NCBI GenBank assembly: GCA_946185805.1
Contig: CAMHKU010000008.1
Location: 1-53,455 of the forward strand
DNA length: 53,455 nt
Source of the DNA: an uncultured Prevotellaceae bacterium
Lineage (GTDB): Bacteria > Bacteroidota > Bacteroidia > Bacteroidales > Bacteroidaceae
Reading direction: 5' to 3'
Part shown: positions 1 to 8,368 of the stretch, piece by piece
Layout: the number at the start of each line of letters is the position of its first letter
How positions within the stretch are numbered: position 1 is the stretch's first letter
Made by a program: the position numbers and the translations under genes
Notes under the pieces: model-generated
Database searches by the model: none
Seen by the model: the letters and a program-made list of their open reading frames with translations, nothing else
What the model was told of the DNA's origin: nothing

Positions 1-40
1 GACAAAAGGCCGTTTTTGTAAAACATTTGGAGGTTTTCCA

Positions 41-124
41 AAAACAACGGCCGTTTTTTCAAAAACAGCGGCCGTTTTTGGAAAAACGACGGCCGTTTTG
101 AAAAAAACGACGGCCGTTTTGAGC
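41..124. repeat. 21-bp array of palindromic GGCCG units
   Basis: GGCCG cores occur at 49, 70, 91 and 112, an exact 21-bp spacing, with an outlying core at 8. Each core lies in a short palindrome of the form AAAACGRCGGCCGTTTT, so the array alternates A/T tracts with GGCC centres every two helical turns. No ORF crosses it. It could be a protein-binding array, a set of hairpins, or a member of the wider short-tandem-repeat class in this window. Function is not known. Confidence 0.8.
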
Positions 125-149
125 GTATATTTATGCAAAATGGGGATTA

Positions 150-192
150 TCGGTAATAGTAGTCACCGAGAGGAATGGCTTGCCAGGTAATC
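150..192. repeat. Single copy of dispersed ~40-bp repeat
   Basis: This stretch (core CCGAGAGGAATGGCTTGCCA) closely matches the first unit of the triple repeat at 14028-14069, including the upstream TAATAGT. It is therefore a dispersed, probably REP-like, intergenic element. No coding potential is visible. Confidence 0.7.
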
Positions 193-196
193 TTGC

Positions 197-261
197 CTGC
201 CACTCATTCCTGCCACTCTTGCACGCCATTCATGTTAGGCACTCATGCCTATCACTCCCGC
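197..261. repeat. Five degenerate 13-bp direct repeats
   Basis: Units start at 197, 210, 223, 236 and 249. The first two (CTGCCACTCATTC and CTGCCACTCTTGC) are the clearest and the last three are diverged. The array directly follows the dispersed repeat at 150-192 and is noncoding. Confidence 0.6.
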
Positions 262-330
262 CCGAACGTCCGCAAATAGAAGTTTTAACCTACAGCTTGC
301 AATAGCTTGGTCTGACTTTGCGGCATTTCA

Positions 331-415
331 TCCGTCAGCCGTCAGGGGTATCTGTCAGCCGTAATGTTGTTGTACTCAGAATGTTACGTGGATTACTGAC
401 GGATGACGGATACCA
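331..415. repeat. 7-bp repeats in inverted orientation downstream of sigma gene
   Basis: CCGTCAG is repeated at 332-345 and GACGGAT at 398-411, each with a 7-bp period. The two arms are rough reverse complements (GGTATCNGTCANCCGT in both), so the transcript of the sigma operon could form a long stem here. It may act as a 3' hairpin. It belongs to the short-period repeat class found at many gene ends in this window. Confidence 0.6.
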
Positions 416-449
416 ACTTTTTTAAAATCTGAAATTTTGGAAATCACGC

Positions 450-947
450 TTATACTACTGCGCGCAACAGTTGACGTATCTGGCGGCGGGCCTGCCCTAA
501 GCGGTTTTCCACGGTTTTGTATTTCTCTCCGGTCTCGGCCGATATCTCGCTGACGCGCATGCCGTCGAGAATGTGCATGCTGTAGATGGTGCGGCATTGC
601 TCAGGCATGCGAGCCAGTCCGCGCTCCATACAGGTGACGATGTCGGCAGCAAAAATGGCCGGTTCCATCGATGTTTTTCCGTTTTCCATGGCCAGTATGT
701 AGTTCTCGTATTCGTAGTGGAACGCTCGGCGGCGGAAACGGTCGTTGATGAGGTTGCGGCAGATGGTGAAGACGAGTGACGGCAGCGTCTGAGGCGTCAG
801 CAGCCTGTCGGTGGTGAGCAGCCGCATATAGGTATCCTGAACCAGGTCCTCGGCCTCGTCCTTATCACCGAGCCGGCTGCAGGCGTAGGCCAGCAGCTCG
901 GCGCGGTGCTTGGTGTAATAGTCAGCTATAAGAATCTGCTGATTCAT
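450..947 (-). CDS. ECF-type RNA polymerase sigma-70 factor
   Basis: About 165 residues, typical of an extracytoplasmic-function sigma factor that redirects RNA polymerase to a small promoter set. Sigma region 2 is seen near residues 15-75 (DEAEDLVQDTYMRLL helix, CRNLINDRFRRR). Region 4 is near residues 110-160 (MPEQCRTIYSMHILDG, then VSEISAETGEKYKTVENR as the helix-turn-helix). I take the ATG at 947. A TTG nine bases upstream is also in frame but less likely. The gene starts 34 bases after the GH43 stop with no TAnnTTTG box between, so it is probably the last gene of the transporter-GH43 operon. No FecR-like anti-sigma or SusC gene is visible next to it, which is unusual for Bacteroidota ECF factors. 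What it controls is unknown. Confidence 0.9.
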   Translation of the reverse strand: MNQQILIADYYTKHRAELLAYACSRLGDKDEAEDLVQDTYMRLLTTDRLLTPQTLPSLVFTICRNLINDRFRRRAFHYEYENYILAMENGKTSMEPAIFAADIVTCMERGLARMPEQCRTIYSMHILDGMRVSEISAETGEKYKTVENRLGQARRQIRQLLRAVV

Positions 948-981
948 AGGTGGCAAGCCCTTTCGGTTGTAGCCTCTGCTT

Positions 982-2013
982 TTATTCGTTGACCACGGGC
1001 TTGATGGTGCCGTCCTCGTTGTAGAACAGCTGCTGCACCTTCAGCGAGCGCAGGTGAGTGACGTCGTTGGAGGGCACGCAGTCGTGGTAGAACAGATACC
1101 ACTGTCCGCGGTACTCCACGATGCTATGATGGGTGGTCCAGCCCACGACGGGCTCCAGGATGACGCCCTGATAGGTGAACGGTCCGTAGGGGTTGTCGCC
1201 GATGGCGTAGCACAGGTAGTGGCTGTCGCCGGTAGAGTAGCTGAAGTAGTACTTGCCCTGGTATTTGTGCATCCACGACGCCTCGAAGAATCGGTGCGGG
1301 TCGCCGGCCTTCAGCGGGTGGCCGTCGCTGCCAAGGATGATTACTGGGCGGGGTGCCTCGCTGAACTGCAGCACGTCGTCGCTCATGCGCACCACCATGC
1401 TGGGCAGTGCCGGAGCGTCGGCCTTGGCGAAGAGTTCCGTCTTGTGGTCGGGAGCTGAGCCGAGGTCAATGAGGCCGTTCTGGTCGCCATATTTGCCGGG
1501 AATGGTGTCGAAGCCGTGGTAGAGCGAGCGTGCCCACTGCAGCTGTCCGCCCCAGAGTCCGCCGAAGTAGACGTAAATCTGGCCGTCGTCGTCCTTGAAG
1601 GCACAGGGGTCGATACTGAACGAGCCGCGGATGGGCTGCGCCTGCGGCACGAAGGGACCTTCGGGCCGGTCGGCCACGGCCACGCCGAGGCGGAAGACGC
1701 CGTCGTAGCCCTTGGCCGAGAAGATGAGGTAATACTTGCCGTCTTTCTCTACGACGTCGTTGTCCCACATCTGCTTCTCGGCCCAGTTGACCTGGCTGAC
1801 GTCGAGAATGACGCCGTGGTCGGTGGCGTCGCCCTGCTCCACGTCGTCGAACGACAGCACGTGGTAGTCTTTCATCTGGAAGTGTCCGCCGTCGTCGTCG
1901 AAACATTCGCCGGCGTCCCAGTCGTGGCTGGGGTAGATGTACAGGCGGCCGTTAAACACGTTGGCCGAGGGGTCGGCCATATAGTCTTGAGGAAATAAAT
2001 AGCGAGCTTTCAT
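982..2013 (-). CDS. Glycoside hydrolase family 43 protein (cytoplasmic)
   Basis: A 343-residue GH43 five-bladed beta-propeller enzyme, the family of alpha-L-arabinofuranosidases and beta-xylosidases. The three expected acidic residues are in place: general base Asp14 (YMADPSANVF), pKa-modulating Asp135 (SFSIDPCAF) and general acid Glu244 (RFFEASWM). There is no signal peptide, so it should act in the cytoplasm on short oligosaccharides brought in by the GPH transporter encoded just upstream (63-base gap). That pairing is the classic layout for pentose-oligomer use. The exact substrate (xylo-, arabino- or galacto-type) cannot be told from sequence alone. The ATG at 2013 is the only start that keeps the propeller's first blade. 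Confidence 0.9.
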   Translation of the reverse strand: MKARYLFPQDYMADPSANVFNGRLYIYPSHDWDAGECFDDDGGHFQMKDYHVLSFDDVEQGDATDHGVILDVSQVNWAEKQMWDNDVVEKDGKYYLIFSAKGYDGVFRLGVAVADRPEGPFVPQAQPIRGSFSIDPCAFKDDDGQIYVYFGGLWGGQLQWARSLYHGFDTIPGKYGDQNGLIDLGSAPDHKTELFAKADAPALPSMVVRMSDDVLQFSEAPRPVIILGSDGHPLKAGDPHRFFEASWMHKYQGKYYFSYSTGDSHYLCYAIGDNPYGPFTYQGVILEPVVGWTTHHSIVEYRGQWYLFYHDCVPSNDVTHLRSLKVQQLFYNEDGTIKPVVNE

Positions 2014-2017
2014 ATAC

Positions 2018-2046
2018 AGAATTCGTTTAATTCGTCTTAATTCGTT
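2018..2046. repeat. Short tandem repeat between transporter and GH43 genes
   Basis: The sequence attcgt recurs three times at about 10-bp spacing (aattcgtttaattcgtctta, then aattcg). It lies just upstream of the GH43 start and may affect translation of that gene. It is of the same class as the other gene-boundary repeats. Confidence 0.5.
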
Positions 2047-2076
2047 GTCTTATAAAACTAGGGATTATCCGATTAC

Positions 2077-3495
2077 TTACTTGTTGCGGGCTTCAATCTT
2101 CTTGTTGATGTCGTCGATGACCTCGTCGCTGAGTTCATACTTAGAAATGATAAACATGGCCAGTACTAAGAGCATGGCGGGAATGACGCACACCAGCCAG
2201 CGAATGCCCTCCTGAGCCATGGGCGTCTGCAGCTCCAGGTCGTTCATGAAGTAAGCGCCGGCGGCGTTGCCCACCGACATCATGGCGAAGGCGGTGATAA
2301 AGAAGAGGGCGATGATGCGCAGGGGGCGGTTGCGCCTGAACTCTGTCCAGAGGTCGCTGACCTTCACGTTCTTAGTCTCGCTCTCGTCCATCACCACGCG
2401 CTCCTTGGTCTGCGAGAAGCAGAAGATGAGCAGGCAGAGGCCCGTGAGGGCGAAGATGAGCATGGTGAGGAACCAGGCGTTGGAGTCCTTGGGCAGTGTC
2501 TGCGCCTCCTCGGCAGCCTTGTAGCTGGTCCAGGCCAGCACCCAGCCGGGAATGACGCCGCCCAGGGCCATGCCGGCCTTGAAGAAGATGCCCGTCAGGG
2601 CGTTGACGATACCGCTGATGCGGCGCCCGGTGGTGTATTCGCCGTAAGAGATGACCTCGGGAATCAGGGCCCACATGTAGCCGGTAGCCACGATGACGCC
2701 CGTAGACTTGATAAACTGCGCGATGTAGACCAGCGTGATGTTCTCGCGCACGGTGCCCATCTTGCTGATGACGTAGAGCAGCGCCATGCCCACGATGGCG
2801 ACGGAGAGGAAGATGTAGAACATATTCTTCTTGCCCACGCGGCGCTTGATGGCGGGCACCAGCGGCATGAAGATAAACGAGGGTAGCGAACCCAGGCCCA
2901 TGAAGAGCGCCATCTCGAGCGGCAGCTCCTTGTCGGCGAGGATGGCCACCAGGATGGGAACGCCCGCCGACACGCAGAGGCCGCCGACGTTGGCCATGAA
3001 CATGCGGACAGAGGTGAGGATGGTAATCTCGTCGGTGTCGCGCGTCAGCGACGAGTTCAGGGCGCCGTAGGGCACATTAATTAATGTATAGAGCATCGAC
3101 ATGCCCACGTATGTGATATAAGCGTAGACAATGCTCGGGGCGAAGCCGTCCCAGAAGCAGAGAATGGCCAGGATGGTGAGCGGAATGCCGCCCATGACGA
3201 GGTAGGAGCGATACTTGCCCCAGCTCGGGTTGTGCTTGTCGACGAAGGTGCCCACGAGGGGGTCCCAGAGCACGTCGACGAGGCGTACCACGAGGAACAT
3301 CGTGCCTGCCAGTCCCGCAGCCTCGGCAGCGTCGCCGCCGAGCACATAGACGTCGGTGTAGAAGAACAGCAGGTACATGCAGATGGTCTGGTAAATCAGG
3401 TTCTGCGCCAGGTCGCCGGCGCCGAAGCCGATACGCTGCAGCCACGAGAGTTTGTAGAAGCCTTTGGCGGCTTGCGGAGATGGTGATGTTTCCAT
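2077..3495 (-). CDS. GPH-family (MFS) sugar:cation symporter
   Basis: A 472-residue inner-membrane transporter of the glycoside-pentoside-hexuronide family (XynB/MelB/LacS type), with about 12 transmembrane segments. The family N-terminus is clear (IGFGAGDLAQNLIYQ, then YLLFFYTDVYVLG), followed by DVLWDPLVGTFVDK and SWGKYRSYL. It probably imports oligosides for the neighbouring GH43. The start is set at the ATG at 3495 (METSPSPQ). The longer in-frame extension starts with TTG and runs through the promoter region, so it was rejected. A promoter box lies at 3568-3575, about 70 bases upstream. It is the first gene of a transporter-GH43-sigma operon. Confidence 0.92.
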   Translation of the reverse strand: METSPSPQAAKGFYKLSWLQRIGFGAGDLAQNLIYQTICMYLLFFYTDVYVLGGDAAEAAGLAGTMFLVVRLVDVLWDPLVGTFVDKHNPSWGKYRSYLVMGGIPLTILAILCFWDGFAPSIVYAYITYVGMSMLYTLINVPYGALNSSLTRDTDEITILTSVRMFMANVGGLCVSAGVPILVAILADKELPLEMALFMGLGSLPSFIFMPLVPAIKRRVGKKNMFYIFLSVAIVGMALLYVISKMGTVRENITLVYIAQFIKSTGVIVATGYMWALIPEVISYGEYTTGRRISGIVNALTGIFFKAGMALGGVIPGWVLAWTSYKAAEEAQTLPKDSNAWFLTMLIFALTGLCLLIFCFSQTKERVVMDESETKNVKVSDLWTEFRRNRPLRIIALFFITAFAMMSVGNAAGAYFMNDLELQTPMAQEGIRWLVCVIPAMLLVLAMFIISKYELSDEVIDDINKKIEARNK

Positions 3496-3567
3496 AAAGT
3501 TATTATAGTTTTGGTATATTGGCAGTAATGTGCCTGGAGGCTCCGGCCTCCGCTCCTGTTGACGCTG

Positions 3568-3575
3568 CAAAGATA
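3568..3575 (-). promoter_or_regulatory. Bacteroidota -7 box for the transporter operon
   Basis: On the minus strand this reads TATCTTTG, an exact match to TAnnTTTG, with T-rich sequence where the -33 element should lie. It points at the GPH transporter gene. Confidence 0.75.
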
Positions 3576-3682
3576 GTAATTATTTTCAAAACAAAAAACA
3601 ACTGATTGTTACAGATGCCTTTCAAAATGTTTCATCGCGGTAAAAAAAAGGCTTTTTTAACCTTTGTGTCGCGAAAATTGCG

Positions 3683-3690
3683 TATATTTG
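3683..3690 (+). promoter_or_regulatory. -7 box for the esterase gene
   Basis: TATATTTG, with TTTG at 3663-3666 as a plausible -33 element, 24 bases upstream of the ATG at 3714. Confidence 0.75.
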
Positions 3691-3713
3691 CAGCACGATT
3701 AAACTTTTGAGTT

Positions 3714-5789
3714 ATGAATCAGAAACTACTTTTAGGTGCGGTGGCATTGGCCTGCGCCCTACGGCTTGATGCCAAGATTACCCTGCCGCAGCTGTTTCAA
3801 GATGGCATGGTGATGCAGCGGGGCCAGGCTATCCCTGTGTGGGGAACGGCCGATGCCGGCGAGCAAGTTACTGTTGTGTTGAACAAGAAGTATGCCACCG
3901 TCACTGCCGACGGCGAGGGCCGCTGGCGCGTCAACTTGACGGCCATGAAGGCTGGAGGGCCTTTCGTGCTTGAGGTGAGAGGAAGCAGCAACGCCGCTTC
4001 ACAGCCGACCCAAGGAACGGGGGCGACTGTAGGCAACGACGGTACGGCGACGGCCGACGTTGTGACGCTGAGCAACGTGATGGTGGGCGACGTGTGGCTG
4101 CTGTCGGGGCAGTCGAACATCGACGTCACCGTGGAGCGGGTCTATCCCTGGTACACGACAGACATCGACACCTACGAGAACCCCAACGTGCGCCTCTTCC
4201 GCGTGCAGAACGAGACCGACACCCATGCTCCGCGCACCGACATACGCCCCACGCGCATCAACTGGAAACCCGCCAACAAGCAGAACGCGTGGCTGTTCTC
4301 GGCCGTGGGCTATTTCCTCGGACGCCGTATGTATGAGAAGAGCGGCGTGGCTCAGGGCGTCATCGTCAACAGCTGGGGCGGCACGCCCATCGAGGCCTGG
4401 ATCGGTGCCGACTCGCTGAAGGCCTATGACCCCCTATTGGTGGAGAAAACACGCATCTACGACAATGGCGACTTCGTGAGTGCCCAGCAGCGCGCCAACC
4501 AGCAGGCCAACCAGCAGTGGAACCGCATCCTCAACGAGCTGGACCCCGGCATGGCGACGGTGAAGAGCGCGGCGGCGGGCAGCAAGGATGAGTATCTGTT
4601 TACATCGCTCACCTACGACGACTCGCAGTGGCAGGAGGTCAGCCAGTGGAACAACACCTGGGCCTACAAGCACCCGTCACCCATCACCCACCACCCATCA
4701 CCCATCATAGGCAGCATCTGGCTGCGCCAGCATGTCACCGTCGACAAGGCCCATGCCGGACAGCCGGCGCGCCTGCTCTTAGGCACACTCTTCGACGCCG
4801 ACCAGACCTACGTCAACGGACAGCTGGTGGGCACCACCGGCTACCAGTATCCGCCGCGGCGCTACGACCTGCCTGCGGGTCTGCTGCGCGAGGGCGACAA
4901 CGTTATCACCGTGCGCTTTATCAATAAGTACGGCACGGCCCACTTCATCAAGGAAAAGCCCTACCTGATAGCCTTCGGCGACGACCGCCAGAGCCTGAAC
5001 CCCCTGCCCAAGGATGTGATCAAGCTCAGCGAGACGTGGAAGCACCATGAGGGTGCACTGATGCCCGCTTGTCCCAGCGGCGACGTGTCGCTGCAGAACC
5101 TGCCCGCGACGCTCTACAACGCCGTGCTCCACCCCTTAGCCCCTTACGCCGTGGCCGGCGTGGTGTGGTATCAGGGCGAGTCGAACACCGGCAATGCGGC
5201 TCCCTACGAGCGCTTGCTGACGATGATGATCGGCAACTGGCGCGCGCTGTGGCAGCGCCCTGAACTGCCTTTCACCGTGGTGCAGCTGGCTAACTATATG
5301 GAGCCCTCCGAGCAGCCTCAGAACACCGGCTGGTCGGTGCTGCGTGAGGCCCAGCGGCAGGTAGCCCTGAAGCTGGACAACGTAGAGCTGGCCTCGGCCA
5401 TCGACTTAGGCGAGACCGTCGACATCCACCCCCTGCGCAAGCGCGAAGTCGCCGACCGCATCGGCCTCTGTTTCGACCGCCTGGTGTATAAAGACAAGAA
5501 GGTGAAGCTGATGCCGCAGATAGTGGACCGTCAGGTGACGGGCAATACCATTACGCTGACCTTCGACCAGCCGCTGCGCCCTCGCGCTGAGCTGCATGAA
5601 CTGGAAGTGGCCGGCGACGACGGCCATTTCCACAATGCCGAAGGGCGCGCCGAGGGTAGCCGCATGGTTATCACATCGCCCGTAGACAACCCCCGCCGCG
5701 TGCGCCACGCTTGGAAAAACAACCCTATCCGCCTGAATGCCTACAGTGCTGAGGGCCTGCCGGTAGGGCCGTTCGAAGAAACGCTCTGA
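3714..5789 (+). CDS. Sialate O-acetylesterase-like protein (SASA domain), secreted
   Basis: A 691-residue exported esterase of the SGNH/GDSL type, which removes O-acetyl groups from sialic acids or from other glycans. A signal peptide covers residues 1-20 (ends ALRLDA). The block I nucleophile Ser is in GDVWLLSGQSN, the block III-like GVVWYQGESN follows, and the catalytic His is likely in VDIHPLRKREVADR. A beta-sandwich insert lies in the middle (GSIWLRQHVTV to VITVRFINKYG). Residues 320-331 are an odd His/Pro-rich run encoded by five 7-bp repeats. The gene has its own promoter and is monocistronic. In Prevotella such enzymes are often found in hemicellulose or pectin loci, so acetyl-xylan or acetyl-pectin is an alternative substrate. 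Confidence 0.85.
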   Translation: MNQKLLLGAVALACALRLDAKITLPQLFQDGMVMQRGQAIPVWGTADAGEQVTVVLNKKYATVTADGEGRWRVNLTAMKAGGPFVLEVRGSSNAASQPTQGTGATVGNDGTATADVVTLSNVMVGDVWLLSGQSNIDVTVERVYPWYTTDIDTYENPNVRLFRVQNETDTHAPRTDIRPTRINWKPANKQNAWLFSAVGYFLGRRMYEKSGVAQGVIVNSWGGTPIEAWIGADSLKAYDPLLVEKTRIYDNGDFVSAQQRANQQANQQWNRILNELDPGMATVKSAAAGSKDEYLFTSLTYDDSQWQEVSQWNNTWAYKHPSPITHHPSPIIGSIWLRQHVTVDKAHAGQPARLLLGTLFDADQTYVNGQLVGTTGYQYPPRRYDLPAGLLREGDNVITVRFINKYGTAHFIKEKPYLIAFGDDRQSLNPLPKDVIKLSETWKHHEGALMPACPSGDVSLQNLPATLYNAVLHPLAPYAVAGVVWYQGESNTGNAAPYERLLTMMIGNWRALWQRPELPFTVVQLANYMEPSEQPQNTGWSVLREAQRQVALKLDNVELASAIDLGETVDIHPLRKREVADRIGLCFDRLVYKDKKVKLMPQIVDRQVTGNTITLTFDQPLRPRAELHELEVAGDDGHFHNAEGRAEGSRMVITSPVDNPRRVRHAWKNNPIRLNAYSAEGLPVGPFEETL
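4671..4705. repeat. Five CACCCAT-type heptamers inside the esterase gene
   Basis: Units are CACCCGT, CACCCAT, CACCCAC, CACCCAT, CACCCAT: 35 bp with a strict 7-bp period. They encode HPSPITHHPSPI within the domain that precedes GSIWLRQ. The array looks inserted into a coding region and is the same kind of repeat seen between genes. Confidence 0.85.
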
Positions 5790-5857
5790 TACGTTAAAAA
5801 TAATTAATCAAAATGATTTAGCTATATTATAATGTATAATATTCAATAAAAAAACGC

Positions 5858-5865
5858 TATCTTTG
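5858..5865 (+). promoter_or_regulatory. -7 box for first LruC gene
   Basis: TATCTTTG (TAnnTTTG consensus) 65 bases upstream of the ATG at 5930. The region before it is AT-rich. Confidence 0.7.
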
Positions 5866-5929
5866 CAGCGCATTCTGGGAATGCGGGCGCCCTCGCCCGC
5901 AACAAATAGATAATTTAAAGAAATCCTTT

Positions 5930-8239
5930 ATGATGTGTAGAAGATTTTTATTGAAAGGCGTTTCGGCCGTGGCTTTTTGTGCACTGTTTGCTGCATGCAG
6001 CCATGACGCAGACTTTGCCGCTGAGCAGCAGGCAACGGTAGAGGAGTTTACCGGCAATTTTGAAACCTACGTGATGGGCGGCCAGGCGATTAATCCTGAG
6101 CAGACATGGACGACGGCCACCACTACCACCGTCAAGGTGAGTGTGAATCTGGACTATGATGCAGAGTATAACGTCTACATCTATCAGTCGGCGCCGCTGA
6201 TAGACAAAGACGCGGCGTTCATCGGCCATGTGGCACTGAAGTCGGGTGAGACCAAGGAGGTGGCTATTGCCCGTCCTACGTCAGCCACGTTGCTGTATGC
6301 CGCCTGCTATGACAAGAACATGCATGCCATTGTCAAGGACTTTGCCGTCGTCGGCAATGCCGGTGAGGTGGCCTTTGGCGAGACAAGGGTGGCCGCCACC
6401 CGTGGATTCTCAACAGGCTATCGCTGGAGTGTGGCTCAGAAAGCGATGCCCGTCCTGACAACGTTTACCACCGGTACGCTCTATGAGATGCAGGAGGAAT
6501 TTAACACCAACGGTGCCGGACTGCCAGTCAACCAGGCCGACGGCAGCGAGAAGCATCTGAAGATTACCGGCACGTATAGTGGCAGCATCGCCCGCATACA
6601 GTCGTATGATAGGCAGTCGGTCTATGTTACCGGCACGTGGACGGTGCCTACCGACCAGCGCTGCACGGGTAACAGCGTCATCGTCGTGGGCAACGGCGGC
6701 AAGATCATTATCCCCAGCGGCCACATGCTGAGCACCAATGCCAACAACGAGGCCGGCACCACGGGCATGATCTACGTGATGCCCGGCGGCAGCATCGAGG
6801 GCGACGGGCAGCTGCAGTTCTCTAACGGTACGCAGACCTACAGCTATAACGCCGGCAATATCAATGTGGCCGACCTCAACATCAACGGTGGCGTACTCTA
6901 TAACGCCGGCACCATTGGCGATACCAAGGCTCCGGCGCTGACAGGTCCTGCAGGCGTGCCCGACAATCCCAGCAAGTTTATCAACGCCGGCAATGCCAAG
7001 TTTGCGTCTACAGGCGGTGCCGGGCTGTCGATAGAGAATGCCTGCAACTTAGAGGTGGTGGGCAAGATGGCTGTGGGTAACACGTCGAAGATGGACAACG
7101 GCAGCTACATCAAGTGCGGCGAGCTGGAGCTTAACGGCAGCAACAATGGTGGTATCGTATTCCTCATGGGTGAGAATGCCTACCTGCGGGTGACAGAGAA
7201 GGTGGCCGGCATCAACAACTTCGGCATGTGGGGACCCAACACGGGCAACAATGTGAAAGCTTTCCTGGAGGTGCCTTACAATTTCAATGAAAGAGCCATT
7301 AACTGGACTGACGACATGCCGAGCACGTTCTGTCTTGACAATGTGTGCGCTGTGTTGCCCGACGACTATGAGATAGCAGACCTGTCAAGCAACCCCTATC
7401 ATCAGTATATCTATAATCCGCGTGGTATCCCCGCCTCGGCATTGCTGCTGACGTGGATGAATGCCAAGAAGGAAAACGGCAACGGCTATAATGGCGTCAG
7501 CGATGCCAACCTCGACGGCCATACCCGCTCCTGCACCTGGAGCAAGAGCGTCACCGTGACACCCCAGACCGAAGAGGGCTGTGGCGTCACCGTCAGCGAG
7601 AGCCGCGACCCCAACCCGCAGCAGCCCGACCCCGAAACGCCGGAGGTGCCTGCCACGACGAACTGGGTGTACTATGCCTTTGAGGACTTGGGCGGCACTA
7701 AGGACTTCGACTTCAACGATGTGGTGCTGCGTGTGTCTACGCCGGTTAACAACGTGTCGAAGGTCTATATCCTCGCTGCCGGCGGTGAGCTGAACTCTAT
7801 TGTCACCCTTGACGGGGCTCACTTCGGCCAGGAAGTGCATGCCGCCATCGGCGCTCCCGACCATACGATTACCAATACCAGGACGGCCACGGTGAGCACC
7901 TCGTCGTTCAAACTGTTAGGTGAGGTGACACTCCAGAGCGGCCAGACGCCGGCCACACTGCCCTTCGGGCTGGATGTGCTCAACAATGACGGTACGTCGC
8001 GCAATGTCATTGCCAGCCGTATCAATGGCAACATGTCGGTCAAACAGGACAGCTACGGCAAGGCGCCATTATACCTTATTATAAATGGCGATGCTAACGG
8101 CAAGTGGTTCTGGCCGCGCGAGCTTACTAACATCACCTCGGCATTCACTGGATTCACCAGCTGGGGAGCAACGCTGAGCGAGAATACCACATGGTATATG
8201 CCCGCCAATGCTGACGATGCCAAGGTGGTGAAGTGGTAA
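5930..8239 (+). CDS. LruC domain-containing lipoprotein
   Basis: A 769-residue predicted lipoprotein. The lipobox is at residues 19-23 (LFAAC), so it is anchored in the outer membrane or on the surface. A short motif found in all four paralogues here follows near residue 57 (INPEQTW). The middle (roughly residues 200-430) is rich in Asn, Gly and Thr and reads like a beta-helix or repetitive beta-sandwich. The LruC/DUF4842 part begins near residue 575 with the acidic signature DFDFNDVVLRV and KVYILAAGGELN. LruC proteins are surface lipoproteins of unknown role, first named in Leptospira. The DxDxND loop suggests metal binding, which is inference. It ends at a shared terminator with the convergent LruC gene. 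Confidence 0.85.
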   Translation: MMCRRFLLKGVSAVAFCALFAACSHDADFAAEQQATVEEFTGNFETYVMGGQAINPEQTWTTATTTTVKVSVNLDYDAEYNVYIYQSAPLIDKDAAFIGHVALKSGETKEVAIARPTSATLLYAACYDKNMHAIVKDFAVVGNAGEVAFGETRVAATRGFSTGYRWSVAQKAMPVLTTFTTGTLYEMQEEFNTNGAGLPVNQADGSEKHLKITGTYSGSIARIQSYDRQSVYVTGTWTVPTDQRCTGNSVIVVGNGGKIIIPSGHMLSTNANNEAGTTGMIYVMPGGSIEGDGQLQFSNGTQTYSYNAGNINVADLNINGGVLYNAGTIGDTKAPALTGPAGVPDNPSKFINAGNAKFASTGGAGLSIENACNLEVVGKMAVGNTSKMDNGSYIKCGELELNGSNNGGIVFLMGENAYLRVTEKVAGINNFGMWGPNTGNNVKAFLEVPYNFNERAINWTDDMPSTFCLDNVCAVLPDDYEIADLSSNPYHQYIYNPRGIPASALLLTWMNAKKENGNGYNGVSDANLDGHTRSCTWSKSVTVTPQTEEGCGVTVSESRDPNPQQPDPETPEVPATTNWVYYAFEDLGGTKDFDFNDVVLRVSTPVNNVSKVYILAAGGELNSIVTLDGAHFGQEVHAAIGAPDHTITNTRTATVSTSSFKLLGEVTLQSGQTPATLPFGLDVLNNDGTSRNVIASRINGNMSVKQDSYGKAPLYLIINGDANGKWFWPRELTNITSAFTGFTSWGATLSENTTWYMPANADDAKVVKW

Positions 8240-8276
8240 GTCGTTAGACCAAACTATACTCCTGTTCCAAGCAACT

Positions 8277-8317
8277 AAAGAGGTGCCCGCCAAGCCGTTG
8301 GCGGGCACCTCTTTTTT
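8277..8317. terminator. Bidirectional intrinsic terminator
   Basis: A perfect 17-bp stem (AAAGAGGTGCCCGCCAA and its complement) with a GCCG loop, then a T run. It is flanked by A's on the other side, so it can end transcription from both convergent LruC genes. Confidence 0.93.
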
Positions 8318-8337
8318 AAGTAAACCCTGAAGATATG

Positions 8338-8366
8338 ACTTCTAACTCCTTCTAACTCCTTCTTAA
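8338..8366. repeat. 10-bp repeats after a LruC gene
   Basis: TTCTAACTCC is repeated with a 10-bp period just past the stop of the minus-strand LruC gene. The same unit (GGAGTTAGAA) reappears at 53419-53455, about 45 kb away. Confidence 0.65.
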
Positions 8367-8368
8367 GA

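Noticed and set aside
1..261. CRISPR array
   Set aside because: The 21-bp and 13-bp arrays have no unique spacers and there are no cas genes. The 40-bp repeats at 14028-14163 are directly adjacent without spacers.
982..1906. Additional overlapping frames inside GH43 as genes
   Set aside because: The GH43 frame carries all three catalytic acids. The other frames are Arg/Ser-rich shadows.
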